DNA of 64,000 nt from assembly GCF_003449035.1 (NCBI RefSeq), contig NZ_QRGB01000001.1, positions 496,001 to 560,000 on the forward strand, read 5' to 3'. The first letter of the stretch is position 1, and every line of letters begins with the position of its first letter. A program made the translations under genes and the position numbers. The notes beneath the pieces are model-generated. The model was not told where the DNA came from and did not search any database. It saw nothing but the letters and a program-made list of their open reading frames with translations. The DNA comes from Pedobacter indicus. GTDB taxonomy: Bacteria; Bacteroidota; Bacteroidia; Sphingobacteriales; Sphingobacteriaceae. This document shows, piece by piece, positions 1 through 8,552 of this stretch.

Positions 1-638
1 ATCAAACAACCGGTAAAATGGAAGATGCCCCCGATGAACTAAAGCCGATCCGGCGCACCTATACCCATCGTGGTATCGATCTAAAAGAAAACGAAATGTA
101 TATCGACTTTGTGGCTCACGGCGATAATGGCCCTGCATCTGCTTGGGCTATTCAAGCAAAGCCCGGAGATCAGCTGGGCGTCGCCATGAAAGACCACCCC
201 GCACCTCTCCACCCACAGGCACATTGGTACCTTTTGGCTTGTGACGCTACCGGCATACCGGTAATAGCGAGCATCTTGGAAGCTTTACCCGCAACAGCCC
301 AAGGCGAAGCTTATATTGAAGTTCTGGGTAAAGAAGAAGAAATACCTCTGAGTACCAAAGCGGATATACAGATCCACTGGATTCATAATCCACATCCGGG
401 ACAAGAACCTGTACTCGCCAAGACAGTTCGACAGGCGCAGCTACCAGATCACACTAAAACATCCGTCTTCGGCTACATAGCTGCTGAATTCTCCAGTGTT
501 AAAGACTTACGCATTTTTCTCCGCAAGGAAGTTGGCTGGCCGCAAGAATCACTTTACGCCTATTCGTACTGGAAATATGGAAAAAGTGAAGATGGCTCTG
601 TCGCCGAACGTCAGGAAGAAAAGAAATCTCTGTCATAG
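1..638 (+). CDS. siderophore-interacting protein (FAD-binding, ViuB-like), 3' part
   Basis: C-terminal part of a flavin-dependent ferric-siderophore reductase-like protein. The reading frame is open to the left edge (codons from base 3), so the ATG at 18 is probably internal. About 211 residues are visible, against roughly 240-280 for the family. The stretch RRTYTHRG, then IDFVAHG and GPASAWA, matches the FAD-binding beta-barrel signature. YLLACDATGIPVIASILEALP matches the start of the NAD(P)H-binding SIP domain, and the C-terminal YSYWKYGKSED matches the usual GYWRxG ending. Such proteins release iron from imported siderophores in the cytoplasm. The missing N-terminus lies outside the window, and no siderophore genes are visible beside it. 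Confidence 0.85.
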   Translation, partial: QTTGKMEDAPDELKPIRRTYTHRGIDLKENEMYIDFVAHGDNGPASAWAIQAKPGDQLGVAMKDHPAPLHPQAHWYLLACDATGIPVIASILEALPATAQGEAYIEVLGKEEEIPLSTKADIQIHWIHNPHPGQEPVLAKTVRQAQLPDHTKTSVFGYIAAEFSSVKDLRIFLRKEVGWPQESLYAYSYWKYGKSEDGSVAERQEEKKSLS

Positions 639-719
639 ACTTTATAGAATATCGAAGAAACCTGAGGAAAAATCAAAGGAACTTGAATAAAACTTGGTTA
701 GTATAATTAACGATTAATT

Positions 720-776
720 CCCTATTGACTCCCTATTGACCTCCTAATTTTTATCGAAAATAGGGATTCAGTAGGG
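720..776. repeat. 11-nt direct repeats arranged as a long imperfect inverted repeat
   Basis: Two near-identical 11-nt units (CCCTATTGACT at 720, CCCTATTGACC at 731) are followed by a 21-nt centre and an inverted copy at 759-776. The 18-nt arms 720-737 and 759-776 pair at 16 Watson-Crick positions plus one G-T, with one mismatch. The element sits between the convergent 3' ends of the siderophore-interacting gene and comF. No T-run follows the stem on either strand, so it is not a standard intrinsic terminator. It may still act as a transcript-end hairpin, or it may be a small dispersed repeat. Confidence 0.7.
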
Positions 777-827
777 GAAAAATCGGCAAACTATCCCCCG
801 TCATTCCGAACAAGTCTGTTCCAATAG

Positions 828-1526
828 TTACTTAGTAAAAGCAAGGGTCGCAATGCTCAGTTTGACATTGGGCACCTTTAGTAGAGCGACTCCACAAGCT
901 TCAAGCGTCGCACCAGTTGTCAGAACATCGTCAACTAACAAGACATGTTTGTTTTCAAACTCGGCAGGGTTACGAACAGAAAACATACCTTCCATGTTTT
1001 CAAAACGTTCATAGCGCCCTTTTGTCTTGGTTTGGCTCTTTTGGTGAACCAACCGTACTAAATTATTAATAATAACCTCAGCGCCCAACTCATCCGCCAT
1101 CCCTCGTGCGATATACTCACTCTGGTTATAACCGCGTTCGCGCAGCCTTTTCCTGTGCAGTGGAACAGGAACAATAAAGTCGAGATGCTGGAAATAGGGA
1201 GAGTTTTTCAGAATACCTCCATACTGTCGTCCGAGAAATTGAGCCAGAGCATAACCATTTTGGTATTTAATGCGGTGGATTATCCTCTGCACACGCGACC
1301 CACCTGTAAAATAAAGGTAAGAGCTCACCTTGTTGACTGGCATTCTGGCTTTTAGTCTTTTGTCAACAAGGCTATCCGCATCGAGATAATCGTTGGTAAT
1401 CGGCAAATCGTAGCTGCAGTTTAAACATAGGTATTTCTCCTGGTTGACTAAACTCGTATTACAGCCAACGCACAAATCAGGAAAAAGAAGCGCGAGCGAA
1501 TCTTTAACAAGATTGTAAAGGAGCAT
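828..1526 (-). CDS. comF: ComF family phosphoribosyltransferase-like protein
   Basis: A 232-residue ComF-family protein associated with DNA uptake and competence. A four-cysteine zinc site lies near the N-terminus (C19, C22, C34, C37). A phosphoribosyltransferase fold follows, with the PRPP-binding loop LLVDDVLTTGATLEA near residues 195-210 and the family motif VPLHRKRLRERGYNQSE. The start lies 2 nt after the rlmN stop, so the two genes are very likely cotranscribed from the rlmN promoter. No other competence gene is in the window. The family's biochemical role is poorly defined; the assignment to the family is secure. Confidence 0.93.
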   Translation of the reverse strand: MLLYNLVKDSLALLFPDLCVGCNTSLVNQEKYLCLNCSYDLPITNDYLDADSLVDKRLKARMPVNKVSSYLYFTGGSRVQRIIHRIKYQNGYALAQFLGRQYGGILKNSPYFQHLDFIVPVPLHRKRLRERGYNQSEYIARGMADELGAEVIINNLVRLVHQKSQTKTKGRYERFENMEGMFSVRNPAEFENKHVLLVDDVLTTGATLEACGVALLKVPNVKLSIATLAFTK

Positions 1527-1528
1527 GA

Positions 1529-2575
1529 TTATTTTTCTTTAACTGCCAACTGTCCGCATGCAGCGTCAATATCCTTACCACGGCTCCGCCGTATTCGTGT
1601 ATTAATACCTTTCTTTCGAAGAAATTCTGCAAAAAGTTCGATTTTATCGGCTTCCGCGTTTTCATAGTCTGCAAAAACAATGGGGTTATACTCAATAATA
1701 TTAACCTTGCACGGAACGTGCTTACAGAATTGAGCCAGTTCCGCGGCATCCGTCAACTCATCATTAAAATCATTAAAGACAATATATTCGTAGGTGACTG
1801 GATTTTTCGTCTTCGCATAGTAGTATTTCAATGCATCAGCCAGTGCTTCCAGCGAGTTTTGCTCATTGATAGGCATAATTTCGTTCCGCTTCTTGTCGTT
1901 CGCCGCATGAAGAGAAAGTGCTAAGTTAAACCGAACCTCGTCATCTCCAAGCTTTTTGATCATCTTGGCGATACCCGCTGTAGAGACAGTAATACGCTTT
2001 GGGGACATATTGAGTCCGTCAGGTGATGTAATGCGGTCGATGGACTTCAGTACGTTGGAGTAATTTAACAAAGGTTCACCCATTCCCATATAGACAATAT
2101 TGCTCAAAGGCTTCTGATAGTTTTCCTCCGCTTGGCGATTGATCAGAACAACCTGATCATAGATTTCATCGGCATGGACATTTCGCTTCCGATCCATGTA
2201 CCCGGTTGCACAGAATTTACATGATAAACTGCAACCCACTTGGGAGCTGACACAGGCCGTCATTCGATCAGGGGTAGGAATCAATACCCCTTCTATGATA
2301 TTCGAATCATGTAGTTTAAAGGCATTTTTAATTGTCTGATCTGTACTCAGCTGTGATTTTAGGATCGAAACAGGATTAATGACATAGTTGGTTTTCAACT
2401 TTTCGCGCAGTTCCTTGCTCAAGTTGCTCATCTGATCAAAATCGACACAAGACTTTTGCCAGAGCCATTCATAAATTTGTTTTGCCCGAAAAGCCTTCTC
2501 TCCTAAGCCGTCCAAATCCACCTTTAAATCACTAAGGCTCAATGTACGTATATCTTTCTTATTAGAAATTCCCAT
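1529..2575 (-). CDS. rlmN: dual-specificity 23S rRNA / tRNA adenine-C2 methyltransferase RlmN
   Basis: Radical-SAM enzyme that methylates C2 of A2503 in 23S rRNA and of A37 in some tRNAs. At 348 residues it has the normal length. The iron-sulfur motif CxxxCxxC is at C115, C119 and C122 (CSLSCKFC), followed by GYMDRKRN. GMGEPLLNY is the SAM-binding GGEP-like motif. Cys340 in the C-terminal DAACGQL is the expected methyl-carrying cysteine. First gene of an rlmN-comF pair. A promoter-like CAAAGTTA (minus-strand TAACTTTG) ends only 8 nt from the start codon, suggesting a very short leader. Confidence 0.97.
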   Translation of the reverse strand: MGISNKKDIRTLSLSDLKVDLDGLGEKAFRAKQIYEWLWQKSCVDFDQMSNLSKELREKLKTNYVINPVSILKSQLSTDQTIKNAFKLHDSNIIEGVLIPTPDRMTACVSSQVGCSLSCKFCATGYMDRKRNVHADEIYDQVVLINRQAEENYQKPLSNIVYMGMGEPLLNYSNVLKSIDRITSPDGLNMSPKRITVSTAGIAKMIKKLGDDEVRFNLALSLHAANDKKRNEIMPINEQNSLEALADALKYYYAKTKNPVTYEYIVFNDFNDELTDAAELAQFCKHVPCKVNIIEYNPIVFADYENAEADKIELFAEFLRKKGINTRIRRSRGKDIDAACGQLAVKEK

Positions 2576-2582
2576 GGTGGTG

Positions 2583-2590
2583 CAAAGTTA
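2583..2590 (-). promoter_or_regulatory. -7 element for rlmN-comF
   Basis: Minus-strand TAACTTTG matches the Bacteroidota -7 consensus TAnnTTTG. With the usual distance to the transcription start, the rlmN mRNA would begin only a few bases before its ATG (base 2575). The -33 element is not clear. Confidence 0.5.
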
Positions 2591-2693
2591 CGTGTTTTGA
2601 GACAGAAAACCCTTCTCGGTTTTTTTTCAACAGAAATAAAATAAAAAACGTTTCTGTCCGTTGCTTCATTTTTTTTCTATATTAGAAAAGTAT

Positions 2694-2701
2694 TACTTTT
2701 G
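2694..2701 (+). promoter_or_regulatory. -7 element upstream of the amidohydrolase gene
   Basis: TACTTTTG matches TAnnTTTG and lies about 40 nt before the ATG at 2740. The region upstream is T-rich, without an unambiguous TTTG at -33. Confidence 0.5.
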
Positions 2702-2739
2702 AGAGCATTATTAATGATCGTTTAAATCCCTTTTCAGAA

Positions 2740-3912
2740 ATGCGCAGATATGTTTCGGCCGATTATCTTTTCCCAATTAGCTCAGCTCCCATCCGGAACG
2801 GCGTTATTGTGCTGAATGAAAAAGGGGAAATCATCAAGTTAATGACGGATGATCAGGTGCCGGCCAACGTATCAGTCGAAGAGCATCATGGCATTATCGT
2901 ACCAGGCTTTGTGAACAGTCATTGCCACTTAGAGCTTTCTTATCTACACGGTAAGATTCCAGAAAAAACAGGTTTGATCGATTTTATTGGGGGTGTAACG
3001 CGTGACAGGTCTTTCGATCAACAAGTCATTGATACTGCTATCAAAGAAGCCGATGCAGCGATGCAGAAAGAGGGGATCGTCGCTGTGGGGGATATCGCCA
3101 ACACACTAAATAGCAGGCAAGTAAAACTGGACAGTCCGATTTATTATCATACGTTTGCGGAGGTATTCAATTTTAATCCCGATGAGGCGAAAGAAACTTT
3201 TAAAAAAGGCAATGATTTGTGTACCGGTTTCTCTCCGCTGCCTTCTTCAATAACCCCTCACGCTCCGTATTCTGTTACTAAAGAGCTTTTCCGTTATATC
3301 CGGACTTTCAGCGATGATAATAACAACCTTATCAGCATCCACAATCAGGAAACTGAAGAAGAAAACAAGCTATACCGCTATAAAACCTGTGCATTTATTC
3401 ATTTTTATGAGTCGCTCGGAAAAGATATCAGTTTTTTTAAAGCACAGGCCAGAAATTCTTTGCGGTCGATACTACCTTTGCTTCCGGAATCACAACGTAT
3501 TTTGCTGGTGCACAACACCTATACTTCCTTCAAAGACACTAATTTCGTGGATCGTTACAAACGCGATGTAACGTGGTGCTTATGCCCAAATGCCAATCTT
3601 TATATCGAGAACCGCTTACCTAACATTGACATGTTTATACGGTCAAGGCGCCCCGTGGTTTTAGGCACGGACAGCCTTGCGTCAAACAATAAACTGTCTA
3701 TTCTTGCTGAAATAAAAACTCTTTTGAGGCATTCGGCGCATCTGCCGCTTGAAACAGCCTTGAATTGGGCTACGTTGAACGGAGCCCGGTATTTTGGCAT
3801 TGACGATATCTACGGAAGCTTGGAATCAGGGAAGAAACCGGGAATCAACCTTCTTACAAACACCCGGGGTCCGAATATCACTGAAGCTACTGAAGTAATA
3901 AAATTAGCTTAG
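2740..3912 (+). CDS. amidohydrolase-superfamily deaminase (chlorohydrolase / aminodeoxyfutalosine deaminase-like)
   Basis: A 390-residue metal-dependent hydrolase of the cytosine-deaminase/chlorohydrolase branch. The metal ligands are visible in order: H61 and H63 in SHCHLELS, H201 in SIHNQE with E204, H258 in LVHNT, and D311 in GTDSLASN. TPHAPYS at 172-178 is a further family signature. A small composite beta-sandwich precedes and follows the barrel. The family includes aminodeoxyfutalosine deaminase of the futalosine menaquinone pathway, but no other menaquinone gene is nearby. The substrate is therefore inference only. Monocistronic in appearance, with its own -7 element. Confidence 0.85.
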   Translation: MRRYVSADYLFPISSAPIRNGVIVLNEKGEIIKLMTDDQVPANVSVEEHHGIIVPGFVNSHCHLELSYLHGKIPEKTGLIDFIGGVTRDRSFDQQVIDTAIKEADAAMQKEGIVAVGDIANTLNSRQVKLDSPIYYHTFAEVFNFNPDEAKETFKKGNDLCTGFSPLPSSITPHAPYSVTKELFRYIRTFSDDNNNLISIHNQETEEENKLYRYKTCAFIHFYESLGKDISFFKAQARNSLRSILPLLPESQRILLVHNTYTSFKDTNFVDRYKRDVTWCLCPNANLYIENRLPNIDMFIRSRRPVVLGTDSLASNNKLSILAEIKTLLRHSAHLPLETALNWATLNGARYFGIDDIYGSLESGKKPGINLLTNTRGPNITEATEVIKLA

Positions 3913-3932
3913 GTGAACCTCGAAAACAATTG

Positions 3933-3940
3933 TAACTTTG
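3933..3940 (+). promoter_or_regulatory. -7 element for the envelope gene cluster
   Basis: TAACTTTG matches TAnnTTTG and lies 37 nt before the proposed TTG start of the flippase gene. It probably drives flippase-dut-TPR-DUF4292. Confidence 0.5.
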
Positions 3941-3977
3941 CTTCATAAGAATCATCGTGTAAATCAAATTTTAGCGC

Positions 3978-5528
3978 TTGTCTACCTTAAAAAAATTTGC
4001 TGGACAGACAGTTATTTATGGGCTAACAGCTGTAATTTCAAAGCTACTAAGTTTTGTTCTTACCCCGGTCTACGTAAAAGCTTATCAGGTAAAAACTTAC
4101 GGCATATTTACCAGCCTCTATAGTGCGGCTGCCATTTTAAATGCTGTTCTCGCATTTGGGATGGAAACCACTTTCTTCCGATATCTACAAAAGCATGACA
4201 ACGACAAGAGGGCTGTGATGAACAATACCTTCTTTTTCATTATTCTAACTTCAGCAGTTTTTCTTTTAGGCACCCTCTTATTTGCTAATGACATCTCCAC
4301 TTTTCTATTCGATGATAAAGGTCCTGAACGTGTTTCATATATCTATTTCTTCGCGGTCATCTTAACAGCCGACGCACTGGCGGTAATACCCTTTGCGCTA
4401 ATTCGCGCCAATGAACAACCTCTACGCTATGGGTTGATTAAACTTGCCAACATCGCCGTGATGGTAACTTTTACTTTATTGTTCATTGTTGTTTTTCCTT
4501 ATGCCCTTAAAAACAATCTTATTGGTGCTGAATGGATTAGCACTTGGTTAAAATTTCAGGACGGCACTGCAAATAGCTCAAGCATTCCTTTCCCAGAAGT
4601 ATGGATTGGTTATGCCTTTCTGGCAAACCTGATTGCTAGCTTGGCCACTTTAGTCCTGTTAATCCCTGAATTTGCTCAATTACGAATACATCCGAATAGA
4701 AAAATGATGGAAAGTATGCTTTGGTATTCTATTCCCATCTTAATTGCCAATCTTTCTTTCATTATTAACGAACATTTGGATAAAGTATTTCTGATTAAGT
4801 TATTACCTGCTAGTATCGGCGAGCGTGATTTAGGAATCTATGGTGCTTCCGCTAAATTAGCGGTTTTTTTAAATATCTTTATTCAGGCATTCCGACTCGG
4901 TGCAGAGCCTTTTTTCTTTAGCCATGCGAAAAACCCAAATGCAAAAAGCACCTACGCCATCATTATGGATTACTTTATCATCCTTATGTGTATCGCCGTA
5001 GTAGCATTGCTTGCCAATATCGATATTATTAAATATTTCATAGAAGGTAAGGATGCTGAGGAGCAGGCTCTCTATTGGTCAGGCTTAAAAGTTGTTCCTG
5101 TGCTACTTATAGGTTACATTTTTCTAGGCATATACATGAATCTATCAATTTGGTATAAGCTGTCAGATCAAACCCGTTATGGTCTTTATATTTCTGGTTT
5201 CGGAGCACTTGTTACCATCGGGCTCAACTTGATATTTATCCCTAAATATAGCTACGTTGCATCGGCATGGATTACCTTATTAGCCTATTTTGTGATGACG
5301 GCACTATCGTATTTTCTGGGTCAAAAAAACTACCCTATTCCCTATCATATTAAAAAGAACATTTACTATATTGGTGCTGCCATGATGATGAGCTATCTCT
5401 GTTTTTATGTTTTCGATAGCGACTTGCTGATCGGCAATATGATATTGGTGGCGTTTATTGTAAGCACCATTTTTATAGAAAAGAAAAATTTTTTGAATCA
5501 AATCGTAAAAAAGGAAAATGATAGTTAA
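3978..5528 (+). CDS. polysaccharide biosynthesis flippase (MATE/Wzx-type, multi-TM)
   Basis: A 516-residue integral membrane protein with about 12-14 hydrophobic segments. It resembles the lipopolysaccharide/polysaccharide flippases of the MOP superfamily, which move lipid-linked sugars across the inner membrane. The N-terminus [12 protein letters not shown]...FVLTPVYVK is typical. The start is a TTG at 3978; the ATG at 3938 is in another frame and would not give this N-terminus. It overlaps dut by 11 nt, which suggests translational coupling. The cargo cannot be told from sequence, and no glycosyltransferase lies nearby. It heads a cluster of envelope genes. Confidence 0.88.
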   Translation: MSTLKKFAGQTVIYGLTAVISKLLSFVLTPVYVKAYQVKTYGIFTSLYSAAAILNAVLAFGMETTFFRYLQKHDNDKRAVMNNTFFFIILTSAVFLLGTLLFANDISTFLFDDKGPERVSYIYFFAVILTADALAVIPFALIRANEQPLRYGLIKLANIAVMVTFTLLFIVVFPYALKNNLIGAEWISTWLKFQDGTANSSSIPFPEVWIGYAFLANLIASLATLVLLIPEFAQLRIHPNRKMMESMLWYSIPILIANLSFIINEHLDKVFLIKLLPASIGERDLGIYGASAKLAVFLNIFIQAFRLGAEPFFFSHAKNPNAKSTYAIIMDYFIILMCIAVVALLANIDIIKYFIEGKDAEEQALYWSGLKVVPVLLIGYIFLGIYMNLSIWYKLSDQTRYGLYISGFGALVTIGLNLIFIPKYSYVASAWITLLAYFVMTALSYFLGQKNYPIPYHIKKNIYYIGAAMMMSYLCFYVFDSDLLIGNMILVAFIVSTIFIEKKNFLNQIVKKENDS

Positions 5529-5955
5529 AGTAATTAATAAGTCGGGAAACAAGTTGCCAAATTACCAAACAGCGGCTTCTGCCGGAATGGATTTAAGAGC
5601 TAATTTACCTGAAGGGAATCTGACATTAGGCACTTTGGAACGTGTTTTGGTTCCAACAGGGTTATTCATGGAGTTACCTTTGGGGTTTGAAGCCCAAATT
5701 AGACCGCGAAGTGGATTGGCTTATAAGAACGGGATCACGGTACTGAATTCACCTGGAACGATCGACGCCGATTACCGAGGTGAAATCAAAGTTCTATTGG
5801 TCAACCTGTCAAATGAACCCTTTGAGGTGGTTCATGGAGAGCGGATAGCCCAAATGATTATCGCTGAACATCAGCAGATTGACTGGGAAGAAGCGACCGA
5901 ATTGACCGATACTGTGCGTGGTGCGGGAGGGTATGGTCATACCGGAGTAGTTTAA
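5518..5955 (+). CDS. dut: dUTP diphosphatase
   Basis: Trimeric dUTPase hydrolysing dUTP to dUMP and pyrophosphate, limiting uracil in DNA and supplying dTMP synthesis. All five family motifs are present in 145 residues: [37 protein letters not shown] and the C-terminal [10 protein letters not shown] that closes over the active site. The ATG overlaps the end of the flippase gene by 11 nt, and the TPR gene begins 16 nt after the stop. The arrangement is operon-like even though the product is cytoplasmic. Confidence 0.97.
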   Translation: MIVKVINKSGNKLPNYQTAASAGMDLRANLPEGNLTLGTLERVLVPTGLFMELPLGFEAQIRPRSGLAYKNGITVLNSPGTIDADYRGEIKVLLVNLSNEPFEVVHGERIAQMIIAEHQQIDWEEATELTDTVRGAGGYGHTGVV

Positions 5956-5971
5956 CTTGAAAAAAAATTAA

Positions 5972-7687
5972 ATGAAATCAACCTTTTTTTTCGTTTTATT
6001 ACTGGCGTTTCAGCTGCCAACTATTGTATTTGCGCAAACAGATAAAAATGAAACCCGGACCGACAGTACTGCGGTACAATCGGCCTACGGGAACGCGATA
6101 AACAACTTAAAGGCCGGCGATTTTTATACGGCACAAAACCAACTTGAGCAAGTTTTATCCTTAGATAGTACCCATTTGGATGCGAATCTAAACTTGATGC
6201 GTATTTATTATGCACAAAAGAATTTCGAAGGGGCAAAGAGCATTGCACTAAGGTTAACTTCTATACATCCTGATCGACAAGAGCACTGGATTGCACTTGC
6301 CGACACCTATAAAGCTCTTGAAGACTTTACGGCATTAATCGATGTTTACGACAAATTAATAGAGTTAAACCCAGACGAAGCTTCCTACTATTATGACAAG
6401 GCTTTTACCTTATCATTAAATGGGCAAGCAAAAGAGGCGTTACAACTATATCAAAACATCGAAGACAAATTTGGTGCATCGGATCGGCTCTTTTTGGCAC
6501 GGAATGAATTATACAGACAGCAAAACGACCGGAAGAGCGCTCTTTCAGTAGCTGAGGCTTTTGTCAAAAGCAAGCCGGATGTAAGTCATTCTCATTTAAT
6601 GCTTGCGAACACCTATCTCGATTTCGAGAAGCCGAAAGACGCTTTGAAATCGTTGCAGGGTCTTGAAGATAAATTCCCTGAGGATCCGTATATACCGTTG
6701 ACGAAAGCGGATGCCTATCAAGCATTGAGAAACTATTCGAACGTATCCAAAGAATTGCAGAAAGCATTTGCAATGGATAGCCTTTCAATTAATAACAAAG
6801 TACGGACGGTGTATAATGTGCTGCAAGGTGACAACAGGAAGGAGTCATTAAAAATAGCATCCGAAATCACGAGCGTTTTGGTTGATCGGTACCCCCAAGA
6901 GGCTTTAGCTCAAGCTGTCTTTGGAGACGTCGCTCTACAACAAGGGAAAGAGGATGTCGCATACGATGCTTTTTTGAAAGCCGTTGATTTAAATAAAAAA
7001 CTATACATTGTTTGGGAACAACTGCTACAGTTAGAAGTTGCCAACAACAAAATAAAAGAAGCTCAAAACCATGGTTTAGAGGCTATAAATCAATTTCCAG
7101 ATAACTCTGTAATCTTACTTTTTACGGGTTATGCTTACCTACTTGACAAACAATATCAGGAAGCGCGTGCTTTCCTAGAGGAAGCTTTAAATAAAGCAGA
7201 CCAGGAAAACCAAGGCTTGATGATCCAAATTTACAGTGCCTTGGGGGATACGTACCATGCGGTTGATATGGGCGCCGCTTCAAACACAGCCTATAGTGAG
7301 GCATTACAAATCGACAGTAACAATACCTATGTACTTAATAATTTTGCGTACTATTTGGCGTTAAGAAAAGAAGAGCTAGATAAAGCTGCCAGCATGTCAA
7401 AGAAGTCTAACGATCTGGAGCCAAACAATGCCTCATATCAGGACACGTATGCATGGGTACTATTCCAACAAGGCAATTACGACGAGGCTTTATCATGGAT
7501 CGATAAAGCAGTTGAAAACTCGGCTGAGCCATCGGCAACGTTGGTTGAGCATAAAGGTGACATCTTATTTAAACTTGGCAAAAAAGATGAAGCAGTCCGG
7601 CTATGGGAACAGGCATTAAAGCTAACTGACGGCAATGACAATGACAAACTGAATAGTAAAGTGAAGAACAAAGAATATGTGGACTAA
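5972..7687 (+). CDS. secreted/periplasmic tetratricopeptide-repeat protein
   Basis: A 571-residue protein with a signal peptide (about residues 1-22, ending FAQ) followed by TPR-type helical repeats over nearly the whole length. Repeat hallmarks such as LNPDEASYYYDKA and YLLDKQYQEARAFLEEAL are visible. TPR arrays mediate protein-protein contacts, and no catalytic motif is seen. It overlaps the following lipoprotein gene by 11 nt. The company of a flippase, a DUF4292 lipoprotein and an EnvC-like protein suggests a scaffold role in envelope biogenesis, but that is inference. The last repeats are followed by a charged tail. Confidence 0.88.
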   Translation: MKSTFFFVLLLAFQLPTIVFAQTDKNETRTDSTAVQSAYGNAINNLKAGDFYTAQNQLEQVLSLDSTHLDANLNLMRIYYAQKNFEGAKSIALRLTSIHPDRQEHWIALADTYKALEDFTALIDVYDKLIELNPDEASYYYDKAFTLSLNGQAKEALQLYQNIEDKFGASDRLFLARNELYRQQNDRKSALSVAEAFVKSKPDVSHSHLMLANTYLDFEKPKDALKSLQGLEDKFPEDPYIPLTKADAYQALRNYSNVSKELQKAFAMDSLSINNKVRTVYNVLQGDNRKESLKIASEITSVLVDRYPQEALAQAVFGDVALQQGKEDVAYDAFLKAVDLNKKLYIVWEQLLQLEVANNKIKEAQNHGLEAINQFPDNSVILLFTGYAYLLDKQYQEARAFLEEALNKADQENQGLMIQIYSALGDTYHAVDMGAASNTAYSEALQIDSNNTYVLNNFAYYLALRKEELDKAASMSKKSNDLEPNNASYQDTYAWVLFQQGNYDEALSWIDKAVENSAEPSATLVEHKGDILFKLGKKDEAVRLWEQALKLTDGNDNDKLNSKVKNKEYVD

Positions 7688-8456
7688 TAGAAATATCCTA
7701 GCTAGCGCTGTTTTACTAATCTTCTTGGCAGCCTGCTCTACCACAAAAACCGTAAATACAGTGGGTGGCAGTGCAAAGGAACTATCGAAAAAAGAAAGGA
7801 AAATCCTGATCGACGCAATCTCAGAAAAGGAATTAAAATATGCGACTTTCAGCACGAAAGCTAAAACGAGACTTTCAGTTGATAACAAGTCATTTAATTC
7901 AACCCTGAATATTCGGATTAAAAACAATGAAACTATCTGGATATCAGCAACTGCCTTTTTGGGTATTGAAGCGGCCAGAATCAAGATTACACCGAATCGT
8001 ATCCAAATCCTTAATCGGCTACAAAGCACATATATTGATAAGCCATTTGAGTATATCTACAATTACACGACCAGGGAATTGACATTTAACGAGTTGGAAG
8101 ATCTTTTAGTTGGAAATGCCATGGGCTTCTATGATAACGACGTAAACCAAACGCTGATTCTTGATGATTCTTTCATGATCATAGGTCAACTAGAAAACCT
8201 TGATTTCGAAATGAAGTTAAAAGAAAATTATTCTCTGCAACAAACTAAACTTTCTGACGGTAATCGCAGTCAAACAGTACAAGTGGATTACAATAACTTT
8301 CAAGAGGTAGGATCTTCTTACGCTCCGGGTCAGGTGAAGATCAGATTAAACGCAGAAAAGGTCGACCTTAACGCAGAAATGGCATATGAGGAGTTGAATC
8401 TCGATCAAAACTTAGATTTCCCATTTTCTGTTCCCGAAAAATATAAAAAGCTCTAA
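7677..8456 (+). CDS. DUF4292 lipoprotein
   Basis: A 259-residue lipoprotein of unknown function. The N-terminal hydrophobic segment ends in the lipobox LAAC (Cys at about residue 21), indicating lipid anchoring. The rest is beta-rich with alternating polar and hydrophobic residues (for example TLNIRIKNNETIWISATAFLGIEAARIKITP), consistent with DUF4292, a family with a LolA/LolB-like look. Its ATG overlaps the end of the TPR gene by 11 nt. A role in lipoprotein or lipid handling at the outer membrane is plausible from fold and context, but not shown here. Confidence 0.85.
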   Translation: MWTNRNILASAVLLIFLAACSTTKTVNTVGGSAKELSKKERKILIDAISEKELKYATFSTKAKTRLSVDNKSFNSTLNIRIKNNETIWISATAFLGIEAARIKITPNRIQILNRLQSTYIDKPFEYIYNYTTRELTFNELEDLLVGNAMGFYDNDVNQTLILDDSFMIIGQLENLDFEMKLKENYSLQQTKLSDGNRSQTVQVDYNNFQEVGSSYAPGQVKIRLNAEKVDLNAEMAYEELNLDQNLDFPFSVPEKYKKL

Positions 8457-8552
8457 TCCTGTTTTAAAAAAAATGCAAAGGCAGTGGAAAATATTATGAT
8501 TAACTTCGTAGCTGAAAAATAAGAGGTCTATTTAAACATAGCATTGAGAAGA

